Shown here piece after piece: positions 10,356 to 22,204 of a stretch of DNA of 64,000 bases. Position 1 is the first letter of the stretch. Each line of letters begins with the position of its first letter. Under the pieces are notes generated by a model that was not told the DNA's origin, ran no database searches, and was given only the letters and a program-made list of their open reading frames with translations. The translations under genes were made by a program, and so were the position numbers. This DNA is from Veillonella sp. VA137 (GTDB taxonomy: Bacteria; Bacillota; Negativicutes; Veillonellales; Veillonellaceae), in NCBI RefSeq assembly GCF_003992015.1, contig NZ_RQVK01000004.1, positions 62,001-126,000 of the forward strand. Reading direction: 5' to 3'.

Positions 10356-10796
10356 TCACTGTTTCTGGCTTTCATAGGACCAAAAATATAGAATCAACAA
10401 AGGTACACCAATGCAAATACCAATATCCGCAATATTAAAGATAGGCCATACTCGGAAATCAAAGAAATCGACCACACCACCTAAGTACAAACGATCCCAG
10501 GCATTGCCCAAGGCGCCACCCAAGAGCGTACCTGTCCCAATTCGTGCATATAACGGTGCCATAGCTAATTTCTTACGACCTACGTACATAGCGCCTAGCA
10601 ACAGCACCACGACCAACAACAATATCCATCGTTGGTGCATCAACATACCAAAGGCTGCTCCATGGTTCACAATATAGGTCCAATGAAAAACATCAGGTAC
10701 AACTGGCACAGATTCACCCAACCGAAAGTGGCTGCGTACATACCATTTTGCTACTTGATCCAATAGGAAGGTCAAGATACTTATGATATAGATCAT
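10356..10796 (-). CDS. lspA: Prolipoprotein signal peptidase (signal peptidase II)
   Basis: The 146-residue protein has four membrane segments and both conserved catalytic regions of LspA: GNAWDRLYLGGVVDFFDF with the first aspartate, and FNIADIGICIG with the second. NHGAAFGML near residue 50 is the third family motif. It cleaves signal peptides from lipid-modified prolipoproteins in the cytoplasmic membrane. GGAGG precedes the ATG, and the start overlaps the end of tex by four bases (ATGA), so translation is probably coupled. It continues into rluD 8 bases on. Confidence 0.95.
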   Translation of the reverse strand: MIYIISILTFLLDQVAKWYVRSHFRLGESVPVVPDVFHWTYIVNHGAAFGMLMHQRWILLLVVVLLLGAMYVGRKKLAMAPLYARIGTGTLLGGALGNAWDRLYLGGVVDFFDFRVWPIFNIADIGICIGVPLLILYFWSYESQKQ

Positions 10797-13195
10797 CGTT
10801 TACGTCCTCCACGGTCAGCCCATTGTTGTAATAAAGCACCTAAGTCCTGCTCTTTTTCTTGCCGTTTTCCTCGATTGTTTCTATCTCGCATAGGATTGCC
10901 TGAGCCACTTCTTACATCCTTAACGTTCTTAGAGTTTCGACCCTGTTGTCTTTCGCCTTTTGGTTGTTGACCATCCTTATGTGGTGTATTTCGACGGGGA
11001 TTTCCATCGCCATTACGTCTATGACCTTGACGGTTTAGATGTTTTGGTTTTTCTCGTTTCATGGATAAACCAATGCGGTTCCGTTTTGTATCGACAGAAA
11101 TAATCTCTACTTCGATAATATCTCCTACTGCCAATACATCAGATGGATGTTCATGATAGGCGCAAAACTCGCTTTTATGCAGCAGTCCATTGATTTTTAC
11201 ACCAAAATCTATAAAGGCACCAAAGTCTACCACATTATGAACCGTTCCTTTTACCACGGTACCGACTTGAATATCTTCCAAACTCATAATTTGTTTGCGA
11301 GTCATCGGTGCTGGCAAATCTTCCCGTGGGTCACGACCTGGTTTTTGTAAGGCTTCTACAATATCTCGCACAGTAGGTACACCTGCATCTAGCTGTTTCG
11401 CCAACTTTTCCACATCCACAGCTTGCAGTTTTGCTTTTGCCGTTTCCAACGTCCCTTTATCTCGCAAATCTTCTAAGGACATCCCCAATTGTGCGAGCAC
11501 CCCTTGAGCAATCTCGTAGGACTCTGGGTGAACTGGCGTCGCATCTAAAGGGTCCTCCCCTTTACCGATGCGCAAGAAACCGGCACATTGTGTAAAGGCC
11601 GCAGGACCTAAACGAGCTACTTTTAATAATTGTTTACGACTAGTAAAAGCACCATGTTCCTTACGGTAGGCAATAATATTATTTGCCACGGTGCTAGAAA
11701 TACCTGACACATGCTTTAAAATCGCTGGAGATGCTGTATTAAGCTCTACCCCGACATGGTTGACCACAGTTTCTACCACTTGATCTAAGGTAGCCCCCAA
11801 TTGTTTTTGATTCACATCATGTTGGTATTGACCAACACCAATTGATTTTGGATCAATCTTCACAGATTCCGCCAATGGATCTTGTACACGGCGCGCAATC
11901 GATACGGCACCACGGATAGATACATCTAAATCTGGCAATTCTTCAATAGCTAACTTAGAAGCGGAGTATACGGAGGCACCTGCTTCATTAGTGATAATAT
12001 AATGACAATCTAAGCCTTCTTCAGCAATCATGGCAGATGTAAATTGCTCTGTTTCATAAGAAGCAGTACCATTGCCGATAGAAATCAAAGTAACACCATA
12101 TTGGCGAATTTTCTTAGCCAATTCTTGTTTAGCCCTCTCTGCTTGTTTATCACTCATCGTAAGATAGTAAGCGCCATAATCTAGGACATTACCTTCCCTG
12201 TCGATGATGGCCATTTTACAACCTGTACGATATCCTGGGTCTAAGCCCATGATAACATGTCCAGATAAAGGTGCTTGGAGCAATAAATTGCGCAAGTTCG
12301 TACCAAACACTTTGATAGCCTGCTCTTCTGCTTGTTCTGTCATAGCATTTCGTGTTTCACGCTCTAACGATGGATACAATAGTCGTTTATATCCATCAGC
12401 AATAGCCTCAGCAATATACGAATGCTCTACCCTAGCAGTACCTTGTACCGTATCTACCATATATTGGATAAACGTTTCATCCGGTACCACAAAGCTAACT
12501 TTTAAAGCGCCCAAGCTTTCCCCACGGTTCATCGCCAATACACGATGGGATGGGACTTGGCGAATAGGTTCTTTGTATTCTTCATTGTATTGTAAGAATC
12601 CTTGGTTTACTTCTTCTTCGCCTACTAGCTCCGTTTTCATATGACCAGTTTCCCACATGGCTTTACGCAAATATTGGCGAATATCTGCTCGTTCACTCGC
12701 TTCTTCTGCTACAATATCCATCGCCCCTTGTAAGGCATCTTCCACAGTAGGCACTTCTTCATTAAGGTACTCTGTCCCCATTTGACGTAACTCTTCTTCT
12801 GTAGCCGTTGTAAACAATGCCTGTGCCAACGGTTCCAAACCACGGTCTCTGGCCATGGACGCACGAGTTCGTTTTTTCGGACGGAACGGCAAATACAAGT
12901 CCTCTAACTCCTGTAATTTCATGGCTTTCGTAATGGCTAGGGACAATTCTTCCGTCAGTTTGCCCTGTTCTTCAATAGATTTTCTTACTTCTTCTTTACG
13001 TTGTAACAAATTGCGTAAATATTTCATCCGCTCTTCGATGTCACGCAATTGTTCATCTTTTAACTCACCAGTCACTTCTTTTCGATACCGTGCAATAAAT
13101 GGTACTGTATTGCCCTCATCTAATAAAGTAATGGCTGCTTCTACTTGATGTGGCTTTACCCCTAACTCTTGGGCTATCACTACATGTATTTCCAT
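10793..13195 (-). CDS. tex: Tex-family S1 RNA-binding protein
   Basis: The order is that of Tex: an N-terminal helical region with FIARYRKEVTGEL, a YqgF-like nuclease fold (GLDPGYRTGCKMAIID), helix-hairpin-helix repeats (ASPAILKHVSGISSTVANNI) and a C-terminal S1 domain (VGTVVKGTVHNVVDFGAF). The 800 residues are followed by an Arg/Lys/Asn-rich basic tail of about 80 residues that could bind RNA. I start at MEIHVV, where AAGGCGG stands 8 bases upstream; the six-residue longer version would overlap folA by 17 bases and has no ribosome site. Tex binds nucleic acids and affects transcription; its precise role in this group is not known. Confidence 0.92.
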   Translation of the reverse strand: MEIHVVIAQELGVKPHQVEAAITLLDEGNTVPFIARYRKEVTGELKDEQLRDIEERMKYLRNLLQRKEEVRKSIEEQGKLTEELSLAITKAMKLQELEDLYLPFRPKKRTRASMARDRGLEPLAQALFTTATEEELRQMGTEYLNEEVPTVEDALQGAMDIVAEEASERADIRQYLRKAMWETGHMKTELVGEEEVNQGFLQYNEEYKEPIRQVPSHRVLAMNRGESLGALKVSFVVPDETFIQYMVDTVQGTARVEHSYIAEAIADGYKRLLYPSLERETRNAMTEQAEEQAIKVFGTNLRNLLLQAPLSGHVIMGLDPGYRTGCKMAIIDREGNVLDYGAYYLTMSDKQAERAKQELAKKIRQYGVTLISIGNGTASYETEQFTSAMIAEEGLDCHYIITNEAGASVYSASKLAIEELPDLDVSIRGAVSIARRVQDPLAESVKIDPKSIGVGQYQHDVNQKQLGATLDQVVETVVNHVGVELNTASPAILKHVSGISSTVANNIIAYRKEHGAFTSRKQLLKVARLGPAAFTQCAGFLRIGKGEDPLDATPVHPESYEIAQGVLAQLGMSLEDLRDKGTLETAKAKLQAVDVEKLAKQLDAGVPTVRDIVEALQKPGRDPREDLPAPMTRKQIMSLEDIQVGTVVKGTVHNVVDFGAFIDFGVKINGLLHKSEFCAYHEHPSDVLAVGDIIEVEIISVDTKRNRIGLSMKREKPKHLNRQGHRRNGDGNPRRNTPHKDGQQPKGERQQGRNSKNVKDVRSGSGNPMRDRNNRGKRQEKEQDLGALLQQWADRGGRKR

Positions 13196-13196
13196 T

Positions 13197-13682
13197 CTAT
13201 TTCCGCCTTTCATAGGTTACAAAATCATAGGACAAGTCCTCTTGCCCAGCGCCGGGTATACGCTCTATCTCCATCCATTCTGGCTTGGTATGCTCAGTAA
13301 ATGTCACATCCCCTGTGAAAGCTCTATGTAACTCCGTCACATACAAACGATCAGCATAAGGCGCCATGCTGGCATATACCTGCGCACCGCCAATACAATA
13401 CGCTAGTTCTAAGTCCTGCGCCGCTTGTGCTGCTTCCTCTGGACTATGAAATACTTTCACTCCTTCATAGGGTGGTATGTAATCCAATTGCGACGTAATC
13501 ACCCAATGTTCACGATTAGGCAACAAAAACGGTAAAGACTCCAATGTCTTCCGTCCCATGATGATGACATGCCCAGTAGTGCGCTGTTTAAAATACGCTA
13601 AATCTTCTGGAATACGCCAAATCAGTTGATTATCCTTGCCTATAACGCCATTCTCAGCCACTGCTACAATCATTGCTAACAT
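13197..13682 (-). CDS. folA: Dihydrofolate reductase
   Basis: The 161-residue enzyme reduces dihydrofolate to tetrahydrofolate with NADPH. The N-terminal MLAMIVAVAENGVIGKDNQL, LIWRIPEDLAYFKQ with the active-site acidic residue, HVIIMGRKTLESLP for NADPH binding, and CIGGAQVYASMAPYADRLYVT are all in the family order. AGGAG lies 6 bases ahead of the ATG. It follows thyA by 10 bases, the usual pairing because thymidylate synthase produces the dihydrofolate that this enzyme recycles. Confidence 0.96.
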   Translation of the reverse strand: MLAMIVAVAENGVIGKDNQLIWRIPEDLAYFKQRTTGHVIIMGRKTLESLPFLLPNREHWVITSQLDYIPPYEGVKVFHSPEEAAQAAQDLELAYCIGGAQVYASMAPYADRLYVTELHRAFTGDVTFTEHTKPEWMEIERIPGAGQEDLSYDFVTYERRK

Positions 13683-13692
13683 AAATAACTCC

Positions 13693-14484
13693 TTATACAG
13701 CTACTGTCATAGATAGTTTTCCTAAATGCTCATAGCCTTCTAGAGTTATATCTTCTGGTTTGAAATCATAGAAATTCGTAACATCTGGGTTTAATCGTAA
13801 CATCGGAGCCTCTAAGGCTTCATGTTTACGTTCTAATTGAGTACGTAAAGCTTCTACATGGTTCTCATAAATATGAGCATTATTGATAACATGCGTGAAT
13901 TGTCCCGGCTGTAATCCAGATACTTGGGCAATCATATGCACCAACGCTGCATATTGCGCCGTATTAAAAGGCACTCCTAAACCCATATCTCCACTGCGTT
14001 GGACCAGCATACAATTTAAACGACCATCTGTGACATCCCATAATGTTTCATAGGCACATGGTTGCAACGCCATATCTGGCAAGTCCTCAATATTCCACAA
14101 AGTCACAATCATACGTCGACTTTGCGGGTCTTTTTGTAGCATGTCCAATAAATTATCTAACTGTTTATATTTGGCAATTTGGTATCCATAAGCCTTACCA
14201 ATCGTACCATCTTCACGCATCCATTCATCCCAAACTTTTACATTCATAGCCTGCAACTGGCGCACATCATTAGATTGCAATTGCCAAATCCAAAGCAACT
14301 CTTTAATAGCCGTTTTGAAAGCCACAAATTTTGTGGTTAAAATAGGAAATTCTTCTGCTAAATTGAATTGCATCACTTGATGCGGTAATTTATAGGTCGC
14401 AATGCCTGTACGATTGTTGGCATAATACCCATGATCTAATATATTCTCTATAATCTGTAAATATTGCGTATCTGCTAAACTCAT
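13693..14484 (-). CDS. thyA: Thymidylate synthase, B. subtilis ThyA clade
   Basis: The enzyme methylates dUMP with methylene-tetrahydrofolate. The nucleophile is Cys143 in [13 protein letters not shown], and [13 protein letters not shown] binds dUMP phosphate. [20 protein letters not shown] and the C-terminal end [14 protein letters not shown] with a final AV resemble the B. subtilis ThyA clade rather than the common E. coli/ThyB form, whose motif is PPCH. Length (263) fits. GGAGG precedes the start. It heads a thyA-folA-tex-lspA-rluD-pyrR run with very short gaps, so one transcript is likely. Confidence 0.95.
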   Translation of the reverse strand: MSLADTQYLQIIENILDHGYYANNRTGIATYKLPHQVMQFNLAEEFPILTTKFVAFKTAIKELLWIWQLQSNDVRQLQAMNVKVWDEWMREDGTIGKAYGYQIAKYKQLDNLLDMLQKDPQSRRMIVTLWNIEDLPDMALQPCAYETLWDVTDGRLNCMLVQRSGDMGLGVPFNTAQYAALVHMIAQVSGLQPGQFTHVINNAHIYENHVEALRTQLERKHEALEAPMLRLNPDVTNFYDFKPEDITLEGYEHLGKLSMTVAV

Positions 14485-14530
14485 CTATGCCTCCTTGTAT
14501 ACGAAACTACACTAAGCTGTATCAGCATAT

Positions 14531-14578
14531 AGTATGTATATCTGTATTTATATCAGTATGTATATCTGTATTTATATC
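14531..14578. repeat. 24-bp direct repeat, two perfect copies
   Basis: The unit AGTATGTATATCTGTATTTA plus TATC occurs twice head to tail (14531-14554, 14555-14578), followed by a degenerate third start (AGTATCTGTGTC). The whole thyA-recQ gap (14485-14643) is made of TATATC/TGTATT-like words. It lies 47-94 bases upstream of thyA and would fall in its promoter or leader. Confidence 0.8.
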
Positions 14579-14643
14579 AGTATCTGTGTCTAAATGTATA
14601 TGTATATCTACATTTAGATAAATATCAAGCTGCCTCGCTATAG

Positions 14644-16467
14644 CTATATGTTACCCTTAAAATCAGCAATAACCTTCAAAAATTCATTGCCATATTTGCG
14701 CAGCTTCATATCTCCTACGCCTTTCACATTCGCCATATCTCCTAAGGTCAATGGTTCTTTTGCTACCATATCCAATAAAGTAGCGTCTGAAAAAATCATG
14801 AACGGTTTTACCCCTTCTATTTTTGAAAGTTCCAATCGATGCACACGCAGAGCCTCAAATAAGGAGTTATTCTTAGTGGCTTTTGCTAGCCCTGAAGCAT
14901 TTGATTTAGAACGCCCCTGCATAGGACGATGTTCCCCTCCCTCAATAGGTACATCTTTCACTGTAATACGACCAGCTAGTACCTCATGACCTTGTTCCGT
15001 AACGGATAAAATAGGATATTGTCCTCCCGAAGATGTCACATACCCCATTGCCATTAAGCGCTTAATAAAGCCTTTTACATCTTTATCTGCCCAACGATTT
15101 AATTTGCCAAATACGGATAAGCGGTGTAAGCGAAACTTCTCAATACGTTCCGTCCGATTCCCACATAGAATATCTCCAATCATGGTTACACCATATCGCT
15201 CTTCTGTATTCCAAATCGTCTGCAATACTGCGCTCACCTCGGCTGTTACATCCACTGCCACTCGTGGTTCATCACAAGTACTACAATGATGACATTGATC
15301 CCAAGGCACTTGCTCTCCAAAATAAGACAACATAAACTTACGTAAACACATCGGCGTATGACAATAATCGATCATGGATTGTAGCATATTCCGCTCAATC
15401 CGTTGTCGTTCTGGTGGCAAGTCACTTTGACTTAATATATATTGATGAACTGCCACATCTTGCCCATTGTAAAGCAAAATACAATCTGCAGGCGCTCCAT
15501 CTCGTCCAGCACGGCCTGCCTCTTGGTAATAACTTTCCATATTTCGTGGCATTTGGTAATGGATTACATAGCGCACATTACTTTTATCGATGCCCATGCC
15601 AAAAGCATTGGTGGCTACCATAACTTGTACTTCATCAAAAGCATAACGATTCTGTTGATACTTACGCTCTTCATCAGATAAGCCACCATGGTAATAGCCT
15701 GCTTTCACGCCGTACCGTAAAAGCTCACGATATACCTTTTCCACATTCGCCCTAGTGGCACAATAGACAATCCCCACATCATTTGGATTGTGTAGCACAT
15801 AATCCCGTACATATTCCATACGCTTGCTTTCGTGAATCACAGAAAATGCTAAATTAGGACGATCAAATCCCGTAATATGCACACGGGCATTCTCCAATCC
15901 TAAGAGTTGTTTCATATCACGTTCTACTTCTTCCGTAGCACTGGCGGTAAAAGCCCCTACCACAGGTCTATGGGGCAAGCTCTTAATAAAAGGTCCTATA
16001 GCCGTGAAAGAAGGCCTAAAATCATGTCCCCATTGTGACACACAATGAGCTTCATCAATAATCACTTGGCTAATTGGCAGTCCTCTTAAAAACTCACAGA
16101 ACCCTTCGGATTCTAATTTTTCTGGCGCCAAATATAATAATTTAATGCGCCCTTCCCGTAAATAGTACAAAATTTTATTCTGCTCTTCTCGACTGAGGGT
16201 GCTATTCATATAAGCCGCTGGCATACCTTGCTCTTTCAAGGTATCCACTTGATCTTGCATCAAGGAAATCAACGGAGAAAATACAATGGTAATGCCCGCC
16301 TTTAGCATAGCAGGAATCTGAAAGCAAATCGATTTACCTGCCCCTGTAGGCATAATCCCTAGCACATCTTGGTTCTCTAACAAAGCTGTAACAGGCACCT
16401 CTTGAGCGGGGCGAAAACTAGAATATCCATAAAAATGTTGCAATGCTCGTAAGGCTCTAGCATCCAT
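14644..16467 (-). CDS. recQ: ATP-dependent DNA helicase RecQ
   Basis: This 607-residue protein has the full RecQ layout: Walker A with TGAGKS at 41-46, the DEAH box [18 protein letters not shown] near 138, helicase C domain with [19 protein letters not shown], a zinc site ([12 protein letters not shown] then CHHCSTC), a winged-helix RQC region, and a C-terminal HRDC domain. It unwinds DNA 3' to 5' in recombinational repair. I start at MDARAL because AAAGGAGG lies 8 bases upstream; an 11-residue extension is open but lacks a ribosome site. It is a single-gene unit, with 450 bases free upstream. Confidence 0.95.
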   Translation of the reverse strand: MDARALRALQHFYGYSSFRPAQEVPVTALLENQDVLGIMPTGAGKSICFQIPAMLKAGITIVFSPLISLMQDQVDTLKEQGMPAAYMNSTLSREEQNKILYYLREGRIKLLYLAPEKLESEGFCEFLRGLPISQVIIDEAHCVSQWGHDFRPSFTAIGPFIKSLPHRPVVGAFTASATEEVERDMKQLLGLENARVHITGFDRPNLAFSVIHESKRMEYVRDYVLHNPNDVGIVYCATRANVEKVYRELLRYGVKAGYYHGGLSDEERKYQQNRYAFDEVQVMVATNAFGMGIDKSNVRYVIHYQMPRNMESYYQEAGRAGRDGAPADCILLYNGQDVAVHQYILSQSDLPPERQRIERNMLQSMIDYCHTPMCLRKFMLSYFGEQVPWDQCHHCSTCDEPRVAVDVTAEVSAVLQTIWNTEERYGVTMIGDILCGNRTERIEKFRLHRLSVFGKLNRWADKDVKGFIKRLMAMGYVTSSGGQYPILSVTEQGHEVLAGRITVKDVPIEGGEHRPMQGRSKSNASGLAKATKNNSLFEALRVHRLELSKIEGVKPFMIFSDATLLDMVAKEPLTLGDMANVKGVGDMKLRKYGNEFLKVIADFKGNI

Positions 16468-16856
16468 ATATCTTTCCTCCTTTCTAACACACTCATTCAT
16501 CTAATTGTATCTATTTATTATACCATTTTTATAGATACCTATAAACTATTCCACCAAGAACTCTCCTTTCTTTTCCATAGTCATTGCCTATATCGTTATA
16601 TGCACCTTACAGTTTTTATACTATTCACCTAGTACAACTATTTCCTTCATCATGAACTAGTAGACATACCTATCTTGTTACACGTTCCTCTTAAGGCAGT
16701 ACCTTCCTTACCGCACGTTATAACTTCCTAACAAGACCTACTAGGACTTATAGTTGTATCCATACATATTGGTAAAAAAATATGCTAATTCATACAGCCC
16801 CCCATGATTACTAAAAGTGTGCTTTATAAGCGTCTCCTCTATAAGTATCTTCTACA
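16468..16856. other. Intergenic stretch, nothing recognised
   Basis: About 390 AT-rich bases separate recQ from the putP terminator. I see no open frame with a ribosome site, no tRNA and no long repeat. It must hold the recQ promoter, but I cannot pick one convincing -35/-10 pair. Confidence 0.5.
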
Positions 16857-16898
16857 AAAAAATGTTGGCACTACCCCAAAGGAGTAGCCCCAACATTT
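16857..16898 (-). terminator. Rho-independent terminator of putP
   Basis: The minus strand forms AAATGTTGG, then a second paired block CTACTCC/GGGGTAG, and closes with CCAACATTT running into six T. It starts 20 bases after the putP stop. Confidence 0.85.
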
Positions 16899-16918
16899 CG
16901 TTTACTATGTGTATATAA

Positions 16919-18400
16919 TTATAAAATATGCATGCGTTCTGATGCATCGAACTCCGCTTGGATTTCTTTACTTGGCTCATGGTCTAACAAACTAACCACG
17001 AAGATAGCAATGGCAGATAAGATGAAACCTGGTACGATTTCATACAAGCCGAACCAACCGAATTGTTTCCATACAAGAACGGTGATACCACCTACCAAGA
17101 TACCAGCGATACAACCTTTCAGAGTCATCCGTTTCCAAATCAAAGAGATCAAGATAGCCGGACCGAAAGCAGCGCCAAACCCTGCCCATGCATAGGCTAC
17201 CATCGTCAAGATATAGCTTTGTGGATTCACCGCCATCACGATGGCAATAGCAGATACGATCAATACCGTAGCACGGCTAACCATAACTAGTTCACGGTCT
17301 CCTGCATCACGGGCAAACACATTGCGGTACAAATCTTGAGACACAGAAGATGCAGTTACTAACAATTGTGCAGAGGCTGTACTCATGATGGCTGCCAATA
17401 CAGCGGACCAAATCAAACCTGCCACAAATGGGTTAAATAAATGCTCGCTCATCACAAGGAATACTGTTTCTGCATCAGCATCTACTAGAGGTATTGTTAA
17501 ATATACTTTACCAACAAGACCTACTGCCACTGCCGCCAACAAGGAAATAACCACCCAAATCATGGCAATATTTGTAGCTTTTTTTAATTCTTTCGCATCG
17601 GAAATCGCCATGAAACGCACTAAGATGTGAGGTTGACCAAAGTAACCAAGCCCCCATCCTAGGCTAGAAATGATACCTACCACCAAGGTGAAAGTATCTT
17701 GTTCCGGTCCCCAAATCGACAAGCCTGCTGGGAACTCCGTAGCAATTAATTGAGATGTTTCCACAGGACCACCTAAATACATGGCTGCCGTCACCGGTAC
17801 CAATAAGATGGCGAAGAACATCATCATACCTTGGATACAGTCTGTCCAACTTACAGCTAGGAAACCACCTAGGAAGGTGTAGAAAATAACTACCCCTGCT
17901 GTAATAAAGAGGGATGTCATGTAATCTAGTCCAAAGATAGTATTAAATAACTTACCACCTGCCACGAATCCAGAAGACGTGTAAATTAAAAAGAAAATAA
18001 CGATGAAGATAGCAGACACTACCGGCACAATTCTTGATGTATCATGAAAACGGTTTTTCAAATAATCCGGTATAGTCAAACTATTATTCGCTACCTCTGT
18101 ATAATTGCGCAATCGTTTCGATACGAATACCCAGTTCAGCCACGTTCCCAAAGCTAAACCAATGGCAATCCATAAGGCCGATATCCCTGTTGAGTAGGCA
18201 AATCCAGGTAAACCCATCAACATCCATCCACTCATATCTGATGCTTCCGCACTCATGGACGTGATCCAAGGGCCTAGCTGGCGACCTCCTAAAATATAGT
18301 CGTCTAAGCTATTAGACTTGCGGTAATAATATACCCCGATGTACATCATGAGGCCTAAATACAATGCAAATGCCCCAATCACTTCAAAATTGTTATACAC
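16919..18400 (-). CDS. putP: Sodium/proline symporter PutP (SSS family)
   Basis: The protein of 493 residues has about 12-13 membrane segments and belongs to the sodium:solute symporter family. SAEASDMSGWMLMGLPG near residue 52 is the PutP sodium/proline site, and the GWGLGYFGQPHILVRFMA stretch and STASAQLLVTASSVSQDLYR are also PutP-like. It would bring in proline with sodium. The start is GTG, with GGAGGAG 5-7 bases ahead. It is a one-gene transcript with its own terminator. Substrate assignment within the SSS family is by motif only. Confidence 0.9.
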   Translation of the reverse strand: MYNNFEVIGAFALYLGLMMYIGVYYYRKSNSLDDYILGGRQLGPWITSMSAEASDMSGWMLMGLPGFAYSTGISALWIAIGLALGTWLNWVFVSKRLRNYTEVANNSLTIPDYLKNRFHDTSRIVPVVSAIFIVIFFLIYTSSGFVAGGKLFNTIFGLDYMTSLFITAGVVIFYTFLGGFLAVSWTDCIQGMMMFFAILLVPVTAAMYLGGPVETSQLIATEFPAGLSIWGPEQDTFTLVVGIISSLGWGLGYFGQPHILVRFMAISDAKELKKATNIAMIWVVISLLAAVAVGLVGKVYLTIPLVDADAETVFLVMSEHLFNPFVAGLIWSAVLAAIMSTASAQLLVTASSVSQDLYRNVFARDAGDRELVMVSRATVLIVSAIAIVMAVNPQSYILTMVAYAWAGFGAAFGPAILISLIWKRMTLKGCIAGILVGGITVLVWKQFGWFGLYEIVPGFILSAIAIFVVSLLDHEPSKEIQAEFDASERMHIL

Positions 18401-18559
18401 CCTACTCCTCCTTTCCTAATCCTTTCACCTTTACTTAAAATTCTATAGAATGCATTCAGCATTAATCTTTTCTATTATATCACAGATTATATATATCGTC
18501 TTTCACGGATTTTACGCAAAAAATAAACGCTTTGTATAAAACAAAGCGAGTGCTACAAC

Positions 18560-18586
18560 AAAAAGGACCCCGTAGGGTCCTTTTTC
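18560..18586 (-). terminator. Terminator of the glycolytic operon
   Basis: AAAAAGGACCC, a CGTA loop and the complement form a perfect hairpin with a T tract on both strands. On the minus strand it lies 15 bases after eno. Confidence 0.9.
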
Positions 18587-18600
18587 ATTTTCACATATTC

Positions 18601-19899
<1,299 letters not shown>

Positions 19900-21426
19900 T
19901 TATTGTACTAACAAACTTTCACCACTCATAGCTTCAGGCTGCTCAATACCACCTAAAGCCAACATAGTTGGTGCTAAATCACATAGTCGACCTGGTCGCA
20001 AGGTGACACCCTCTGGGGCTCCCACTAAAATGAGTGGCACCGGATTCGTCGTATGCGCCGTGTGCGGAATTTCTGTGGTATGGTCCACCATGACCTCAGA
20101 ATTTCCATGGTCCGCTGTAATTAATAATTGACCATTCCTATCTTGAATGGCTTTCACAATCTCTGAAAGCCCCGCATCTACGGCTAAAATAGCTCGTTTT
20201 GCCGCTTCAAAATCACCCGTATGGCCTACCATATCTGGGTTCGCATAGTTCAAAATAATCATATCATACTCGCCACTGCGGATGGCGGCAACTACCTTTT
20301 CTGTTACCTCTGGAGCACTCATCTCTGGTTGCAAATCATAGGTAGCCACTTTAGGGGATGGTACTAAAATTCTATCTTCCCCAGGGAATACATCTTCCTT
20401 ACCACCATTGAAGAAATACGTCACATGAGCATATTTCTCTGTTTCTGCAATGCGCAGTTGACGATACCCCCCCTTGGATAACACTTCTCCTAAGGTATCT
20501 GTTAGCAGTTCTTTATCATACACCACAGGCACTGGTAAGTCCGCTTCGTAACGAGTCATACTCGCCACATAGGAACCTTGCAATACATGTTTTCGTTCAA
20601 ATCCAGTGAAATCAGGATCTACCACAGCACGCACTAATTGACGAGCCCGATCAGGACGGAAGTTAAAGAACAAGATCGCATCTCCATCCTGCATACCTGT
20701 ATACCCTTCCACCACAGATGGAATGACAAATTCATCTGTCGTTTCATCAGCATAACTGTGTTCTACCGCTTCATGAGCACAACCTACTTCTGTGCCACTA
20801 CCACATACTATGGCATTATACGCCAGTTGCACTCGTTCCCATCGTTGATCACGATCCATACCATAATAACGACCACCTATTGTCGCAATCGATCCTAGAT
20901 CCAACTCGTCACAGTAGTGAGCGATATCGTCAATATAGGCCAACGCACTTTGTGGTGGTACATCACGACCATCCAAGAAGGCGTGGATATAGACTTTTCC
21001 TACACCAGCCTCTTTAGCGCCACGAAGTAATGCCTTCAAGTGATCAATATGCGAGTGGACACCGCCATCCGACAACAAACCCACTAGATGCAAGGCTTGT
21101 TTAGCCCCTTCTTCATAGGCTTTCACTAAGGTAGGACGAGTAAATAAGGTCCCTTCCTCTGCCTCTTTCGTAATGCGCGTCAATTCTTGGTACACAATAC
21201 GTCCGGCACCAATATTCAAATGCCCCACTTCAGAGTTTCCCATCTGTCCATCTGGCAAGCCTACGGCCATACCAGATGCATCCAATAGAGTGTGAGGGCA
21301 CTTATCCCATAATTCTAAAAATGTTCGGGGGTTCGCTTGTACCACCGCATTAGTTGGGTCTTGACCATCCCCAATACCGAATCCATCAAGGATTGTTAGC
21401 ATCACTGGTCCTTTTAATTTTGCCAT
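19900..21426 (-). CDS. gpmI: 2,3-bisphosphoglycerate-independent phosphoglycerate mutase
   Basis: The protein of 508 residues is the manganese-dependent mutase of the alkaline phosphatase superfamily. TILDGFGIG with the first metal Asp, GLPDGQMGNSEVGHLNIGAG with the catalytic serine, HAFLDGRDVPP, and LLITADHGNSEVM are in the usual order and spacing. GAGGT precedes the ATG. Its metal dependence differs from the cofactor-dependent GpmA, which I do not see in the window. It lies 19 bases after tpiA. Confidence 0.97.
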   Translation of the reverse strand: MAKLKGPVMLTILDGFGIGDGQDPTNAVVQANPRTFLELWDKCPHTLLDASGMAVGLPDGQMGNSEVGHLNIGAGRIVYQELTRITKEAEEGTLFTRPTLVKAYEEGAKQALHLVGLLSDGGVHSHIDHLKALLRGAKEAGVGKVYIHAFLDGRDVPPQSALAYIDDIAHYCDELDLGSIATIGGRYYGMDRDQRWERVQLAYNAIVCGSGTEVGCAHEAVEHSYADETTDEFVIPSVVEGYTGMQDGDAILFFNFRPDRARQLVRAVVDPDFTGFERKHVLQGSYVASMTRYEADLPVPVVYDKELLTDTLGEVLSKGGYRQLRIAETEKYAHVTYFFNGGKEDVFPGEDRILVPSPKVATYDLQPEMSAPEVTEKVVAAIRSGEYDMIILNYANPDMVGHTGDFEAAKRAILAVDAGLSEIVKAIQDRNGQLLITADHGNSEVMVDHTTEIPHTAHTTNPVPLILVGAPEGVTLRPGRLCDLAPTMLALGGIEQPEAMSGESLLVQ

Positions 21427-21445
21427 ACGCTACCTCAAAACTATG

Positions 21446-22195
21446 TTAACAGGCATTAATAATTCCCGTAAAAGTCTCTGCTTCCAAGGAAGCACCGCCC
21501 ACCAAAGCACCATCCACGTGGGCTTGGGCTAAAATATCTTTCGCATTCTCCGGTTTTACACTGCCACCGTATAGAATGCGCACTTGTTCTGCAATGTCAG
21601 GTGTGTACATAGCGGCGATTTTCTCACGAATACTTTGGCATACTTCTCCAGCTTGTTCCGCTGTGGCTGTGCGACCTGTGCCAATGGCCCAAATCGGTTC
21701 GTAGGCAATCACCACTTCTGTCATTTCTTCTGCAGGCACTCCATGCAATCCCATTTCTAATTGGGAATGAATGAACGCCACTGTTTCTCCACTTTCACGT
21801 TGATTTAAACTTTCACCTACGCACAGGATAGGGCTCATGCCATGTTGTAAAACAATGCGTACACGCTTATTCACACAACGATCTGCTTCTTTAAAGATAG
21901 AACGTCGTTCAGAGTGCCCCACAATTACGTAGGACACGCCTAAGTCCGTCAACATCGAAGGAGATACTTCCCCTGTATAGGCACCAGATTCTTCATGGAA
22001 CACGTTTTGCGCCCCTACACGAACCTTGGTGTCTTCCGCTAAATCAGCTACAGTGCTAATGGCTGTAAACGGAGGGCATACTACCACTTCACAGCTAGCA
22101 TCCGCCACTAATGTTTTCAATTGTTCTACGAATACTGTGGCTTCCGTATTCGTCATATGCATTTTCCAGTTCCCAGCAATGATCGGTTGTCGCAT
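21446..22195 (-). CDS. tpiA: Triosephosphate isomerase
   Basis: The 249-residue barrel enzyme interconverts dihydroxyacetone phosphate and glyceraldehyde 3-phosphate. GNWKMHMT carries the active-site Lys, VIVGHSERR the catalytic His, and VVIAYEPIWAIGTG the catalytic Glu and loop 6; ILYGGSVKPENA binds phosphate. AGGAGG lies before the ATG, 9 bases downstream of pgk. Confidence 0.98.
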   Translation of the reverse strand: MRQPIIAGNWKMHMTNTEATVFVEQLKTLVADASCEVVVCPPFTAISTVADLAEDTKVRVGAQNVFHEESGAYTGEVSPSMLTDLGVSYVIVGHSERRSIFKEADRCVNKRVRIVLQHGMSPILCVGESLNQRESGETVAFIHSQLEMGLHGVPAEEMTEVVIAYEPIWAIGTGRTATAEQAGEVCQSIREKIAAMYTPDIAEQVRILYGGSVKPENAKDILAQAHVDGALVGGASLEAETFTGIINAC

Positions 22196-22204
22196 GATAA
22201 CCTC

